Below are positions 14,475-16,851 of a stretch of 16,851 nucleotides of DNA, one piece after another. Origin of the DNA: CAIVAT01 sp037128705 (GTDB taxonomy: Bacteria > Bacteroidota > Bacteroidia > Bacteroidales > FEN-979). The position numbers were made by a program, and so were the translations under genes. The DNA lies in the NCBI GenBank assembly GCA_037128705.1, contig JBAXVX010000049.1:1-16851 (forward strand). Reading direction: 5' to 3'. How positions within the stretch are numbered: the first letter of the stretch is position 1; each line of letters starts with the position of its first letter. The notes below the pieces were generated by a model, which ran no database searches, had not been told where the DNA came from, and saw only the letters and a list, made by a program, of their open reading frames with translations.

Positions 14475-15851
14475 TTATTGATGGGTTTCTTTCCATCGTT
14501 CCTTAAAACTTTTCGGTGCTAACTTTGGGATTATCCGTCGGGGGCCCCACATATTTCGTCCAAAGCGCTTTATCATCTTATTTTTCAATCCGGAATTGGG
14601 CTTATCAATCATCCATCGATGAAGCATAACCAACTTCCATATTGAAATAATGGTACGCCACTTGAACGAGATGTATTTTTTTGAAACTGCTTCGTGTCTG
14701 TTGTGCAAAAGCAATTCGTGCAGCGGTATTTTTATCGGGCACACTTCCGTACATTTTCCACAGAGCGAGGAGGCAAAGCTGAGGTGATTATACTCTTTCA
14801 TGCCCAGATAATGTGGAGAAATTACCGATCCGACAGGGCCGGAATAGGTTGCATTATAGGTATATCCCCCGATGCTTTTATAAACCGGGCATCCGTTCAG
14901 ACATGCGCCACACCTTATACACGATAGGGCGCGACGTTGTTCCTTGAATTTCAGCAATTCCGTACGACGGTTATCCAACAGCACAACATACATTTCCTCT
15001 GGTCCGTCTGGTTCAAATTCACTCTGTGGTCCAAATACAATATTGTTATAAACAGTAATCCGCTGTCCGGTTCCATGCTGGGCAAGCAGTGGTAAAAAAA
15101 GATCAAGGTCTTTGAGGGAAGGAATCAGCTTTTCAATTCCGACCACCACGATATGAATTTTCGGGAAAGCCATGCATAGTAAACCATTTCCTTCGTTCTC
15201 GGTCAATGCAACAGCCCCTACATCAGCAATAAGGAAATTTCCGCCTGTAATTCCGACATCGGCACGAATGAACTCACTACGGAGTTTCTCCCGAACAAAC
15301 TGAGTGATTTGAGCAGGCTGACTATCGGCAGGTAAATTAAATTTTTCATTGAACAGTTTGGCAACGTCCTCTTTTGATTTATGCATGGCGGGGGTAAGGA
15401 TGTGATAAGGCTTCTCTCCTGCCAGTTGTACTATATATTCTCCAAGGTCTGTTTCAAAAACCTCCCTTTTATTCTTTTCAAATAATTCGTTCAATTCCAA
15501 CTCTTCTGAAACCATGGTCTTTTGTTTCACAATAACCTTGGCTTTTGCCTTCTTGATAATATGCATAATTTCACGCTGTGCATCCCGCTCGTTCGGAGCC
15601 CAGATCACTTTTCCACCGTGTTTGCTGAAATTATTCTCAAATTCAACCAGGTATTTATCAAGATTATTGATAACCTTGTGCTTCAGATTGGCAGCACGTC
15701 GCTTGGCCAATTCCAGGTTCTGAAATTGAATTTTTCCTTTTTCAACCTGTTCATCATACCTTCCAATGTTATGATTCAACCGCTTACGATGCTCGTCATC
15801 AAAGGATTTTTTATCAGAATCTTCAAGAAACTTTTGATATATATGATTCAT
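14475..15851 (-). CDS. LutB-like iron-sulfur protein (LUD domain + 2[4Fe-4S] ferredoxin domain)
   Basis: Similar to LutB/YkgF, the iron-sulfur subunit linked to lactate oxidation in the LutABC system. The 458-residue product has an N-terminal helical region, a LUD domain (about 60-295), containing ADVGITGGNFLIADVGA, and a ferredoxin-like domain with CIRCGACLNGCP (Cys311, 314, 317, 321) and CGKCTEVCP (Cys364, 367, 371). A basic tail follows. The frame is open to an ATG at 15875, overlapping rpiB by 14 nt. I prefer 15851 because the product then starts MNHIYQKFLEDSDKKSF, like homologues I recall, though neither start has a strong ribosome site. No lutA or lutC gene is in the window. Electron transfer for lactate or another 2-hydroxy acid is inference. 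Confidence 0.85.
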   Translation of the reverse strand: MNHIYQKFLEDSDKKSFDDEHRKRLNHNIGRYDEQVEKGKIQFQNLELAKRRAANLKHKVINNLDKYLVEFENNFSKHGGKVIWAPNERDAQREIMHIIKKAKAKVIVKQKTMVSEELELNELFEKNKREVFETDLGEYIVQLAGEKPYHILTPAMHKSKEDVAKLFNEKFNLPADSQPAQITQFVREKLRSEFIRADVGITGGNFLIADVGAVALTENEGNGLLCMAFPKIHIVVVGIEKLIPSLKDLDLFLPLLAQHGTGQRITVYNNIVFGPQSEFEPDGPEEMYVVLLDNRRTELLKFKEQRRALSCIRCGACLNGCPVYKSIGGYTYNATYSGPVGSVISPHYLGMKEYNHLSFASSLCGKCTEVCPIKIPLHELLLHNRHEAVSKKYISFKWRTIISIWKLVMLHRWMIDKPNSGLKNKMIKRFGRNMWGPRRIIPKLAPKSFKERWKETHQ

Positions 15852-15861
15852 TTTATAATAG

Positions 15862-16311
15862 TTACATAGTTTCATCTATTTTTTTAACCCTGCATACGTG
15901 CCTGCCCCCTTCAAATTCAGTCGTTACAAACAAAATGGACAAATCGGCTGCCTCCTCCTGTGTTATAAATCTGGCGGGGAGGGCGAGAATATTGGCATCA
16001 TTATGTTTCCTGGCAAGAAGGGTTGTTGTTTCATTCCAGCAGAGTGCAGCCCTGATTCCTTTATATTTATTGGCAACCATGGCCATCCCATTACCACTTC
16101 CACAAATAAGTATGCCAAACTTATATGCTCCGATCTGAACTTCCCTGGAAAGAGGATGAGCAGAATCAGGATAATCCATGCTGTTTTCAGAAAAAGCGCC
16201 AAAATCCTGAATAACACAGCCTATTTGGTTCAATCGCTGCTTAATAAATTCTTTCATTTTAACACCAGCATGATCACATCCAATAGCAATATTTATGATA
16301 GTATCTGTCAT
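15862..16311 (-). CDS. rpiB: Ribose-5-phosphate isomerase B
   Basis: Interconverts ribose 5-phosphate and ribulose 5-phosphate in the pentose phosphate pathway (RpiB/LacAB family). The 149-residue product has the family landmarks GCDHAG (11-16), MDYPD (45-49) and CGSGNGM (70-76) with the catalytic Cys70. HNDAN (103-107) carries the catalytic-loop His103, 33 residues after the Cys as in E. coli RpiB (Cys66/His99). The ending HVCRVKKI is also typical. It is first in a two-gene unit with the lutB-like gene: its stop lies 10 nt before the preferred start of that gene, or overlaps the alternative start. A TAnnTTTG element lies 18 nt upstream of the ATG. Confidence 0.95.
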   Translation of the reverse strand: MTDTIINIAIGCDHAGVKMKEFIKQRLNQIGCVIQDFGAFSENSMDYPDSAHPLSREVQIGAYKFGILICGSGNGMAMVANKYKGIRAALCWNETTTLLARKHNDANILALPARFITQEEAADLSILFVTTEFEGGRHVCRVKKIDETM

Positions 16312-16329
16312 TGTTAATACTTTATTTCA

Positions 16330-16337
16330 CAAAAGTA
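16330..16337 (-). promoter_or_regulatory. -7 element for the rpiB-lutB-like unit
   Basis: The minus strand reads TACTTTTG, an exact TAnnTTTG match. Transcription would start near 16323, about 12 nt before the rpiB ATG. The nearest TTG that could act as -33 (complement of 16361-16363) is 23 nt away, slightly long. Confidence 0.45.
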
Positions 16338-16439
16338 ATTATAAACGAATCAAAATGAGCCAAAAAGAAATTTTATCCCTGAATACCGCCCTCTGTATCA
16401 AATTATTAAATTTTTAACAATAATATGTTCACAACTGAG

Positions 16440-16447
16440 TAATTTTG
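16440..16447 (+). promoter_or_regulatory. Possible -7 element of a rightward promoter
   Basis: TAATTTTG matches TAnnTTTG exactly and points out of the window. No TTG is present at the -33 spacing, and the surrounding AT richness makes chance matches likely. If real, the transcript has a leader of at least about 400 nt. Confidence 0.3.
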
Positions 16448-16453
16448 TGCCTA

Positions 16454-16469
16454 ACTTTTTATAAAAAGT
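16454..16469. repeat. 16-bp perfect palindrome
   Basis: ACTTTTTATAAAAAGT is its own reverse complement over all 16 bases and starts 6 nt after the putative rightward -7 element. The position, at or just beyond a transcription start, is that of an operator, but no regulator is identified. Confidence 0.5.
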
Positions 16470-16573
16470 CGGGTTAATTAAGAAATACAGGGATATAATC
16501 ATATTTTCATTAAACAACCATCATTTTTTCAACTTATTTTAACAAAACAAAGAATAGATTTCATTCAATTTTT

Positions 16574-16593
16574 TTAACATTGTTTGATGTTAA
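16574..16593. repeat. 7-bp inverted repeat hairpin
   Basis: TTAACAT (16574-16580) pairs with ATGTTAA (16587-16593) around a 6-nt spacer TGTTTG. It is AT-rich and weak as an RNA hairpin; as DNA it could be a dimeric protein site. The right arm overlaps one TTAACAA motif copy. Confidence 0.4.
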
Positions 16594-16851
16594 CAATTTA
16601 GCTTAAATATATTAAATGATTGATAATGAATATATTTTAAAATATTAATTGTTTATATATTGTTAATCAAACAGTAAATTCATAATAACAAAATTTTAAA
16701 TCAAAAATAAACTAACCAATTTAACAGCTGTTATAATAAATATAAATAAATAGTATTCTATTAATATTATTAAAACTCTTTAAAACTTATCAGGACGATA
16801 TTGTCCCAAACTTAGTTGAAATATAGGTTAAAAAGGAAGGACCAGACATAG

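Larger units (their letters stand above)
16312..16851. other. 540-base AT-rich non-coding region
   Basis: No convincing gene lies here; base composition is much more AT-rich than the rest of the window, and stop codons crowd every frame. Contents: the rpiB -7 element at the left; a plus-strand TAATTTTG; recurring TTAACAA/TTGTTAA motifs (16311-16317, 16414-16420, 16539-16545, 16590-16596, 16660-16666); a 16-bp palindrome (16454-16469); a hairpin (16574-16593); a boxA-like CTCTTTAAAA (16776-16785); and a short hairpin (16793-16806). The last 40 bases become more G-rich and contain AAAAAGGAAGGA, which could be the ribosome site of a rightward gene starting beyond the window. Confidence 0.75.

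Noticed and set aside
14465..14490. A possible hairpin AACCAT...ATGGGTT between the anti-sigma and lutB-like stops
   Set aside because: The stem is about six bases with a bulge and has no clear U tract; too weak to call a terminator.
16355..16417. A 20-codon plus-strand reading frame starting MSQKEILSL upstream of the AT-rich region
   Set aside because: It has no ribosome site, overlaps the region that would be the rpiB -33 element, and length gives no statistical support; most likely chance.
16312..16851. The AT-rich region as a replication origin
   Set aside because: No convincing DnaA boxes (TTATCCACA-like) were found and no dnaA/dnaN-type neighbours are present.
1..16851. Mobile elements, CRISPR arrays, toxin-antitoxin or defence genes
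   Set aside because: No transposase, integrase, regularly spaced repeats or defence-type domains are seen; all sizeable genes have ordinary assignments or are plausible host genes.

Overview
The window looks like a chromosomal segment of a Bacteroidota bacterium, most likely Bacteroidales-like and possibly anaerobic or fermentative. The evidence is a secreted protein with a type IX secretion (T9SS) C-terminal sorting domain, the purH-mreB-mreC gene order, several matches to the Bacteroidota -7 promoter element TAnnTTTG, mostly weak Shine-Dalgarno sites, and a Na+-translocating methylmalonyl-CoA decarboxylase operon typical of propionate metabolism. Most of it is core genome: I see no insertion sequence, prophage, CRISPR array or defence island.

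Layout, left to right. (1) A minus-strand cluster purH, mreB, mreC (3462 to 68) joins the last two steps of IMP synthesis to the rod-shape system; purH has a recognisable -33/-7 promoter. (2) A divergent plus-strand MacB/FtsX-type ABC permease (3626-4870) meets a minus-strand rubrerythrin-like di-iron protein tail to tail with one base between stop codons. (3) A minus-strand operon reads mce, mmdA, OadG-like subunit, biotin carrier, mmdB, udk (10086 to 5468). It epimerises and decarboxylates methylmalonyl-CoA and couples this to Na+ export; uridine kinase follows 4 nt behind. A good TTG-N19-TAACTTTG promoter precedes mce. (4) A plus-strand CYTH protein and a plus-strand RNA 2',3'-cyclic phosphodiesterase (thpR) flank a minus-strand tRNA-Ala(GGC). 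The tRNA terminator lies inside the end of the CYTH gene. (5) A small membrane protein and a T9SS-exported protein with PKD-like repeats lie on the minus strand, divergent from an ECF sigma factor and its probable membrane anti-sigma factor. (6) A minus-strand rpiB-lutB-like pair follows. (7) The last 540 bases are a very AT-rich non-coding region that probably carries the control region of a rightward gene beyond the window.

No clearly new multi-gene system is visible. The parts most worth a second look are the AT-rich right end (recurring TTAACAA, a 16-bp palindrome, a boxA-like element followed by a hairpin), the ECF sigma/anti-sigma pair next to an exported PKD-repeat protein, a Pro-to-Asn difference in the ion-site motif of the decarboxylase beta subunit, and the tRNA terminator embedded in a coding sequence. 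Several CDS starts were moved downstream from the longest reading frame (purH, udk, OadG-like, T9SS protein, lutB-like); the reasons are given in each entry.
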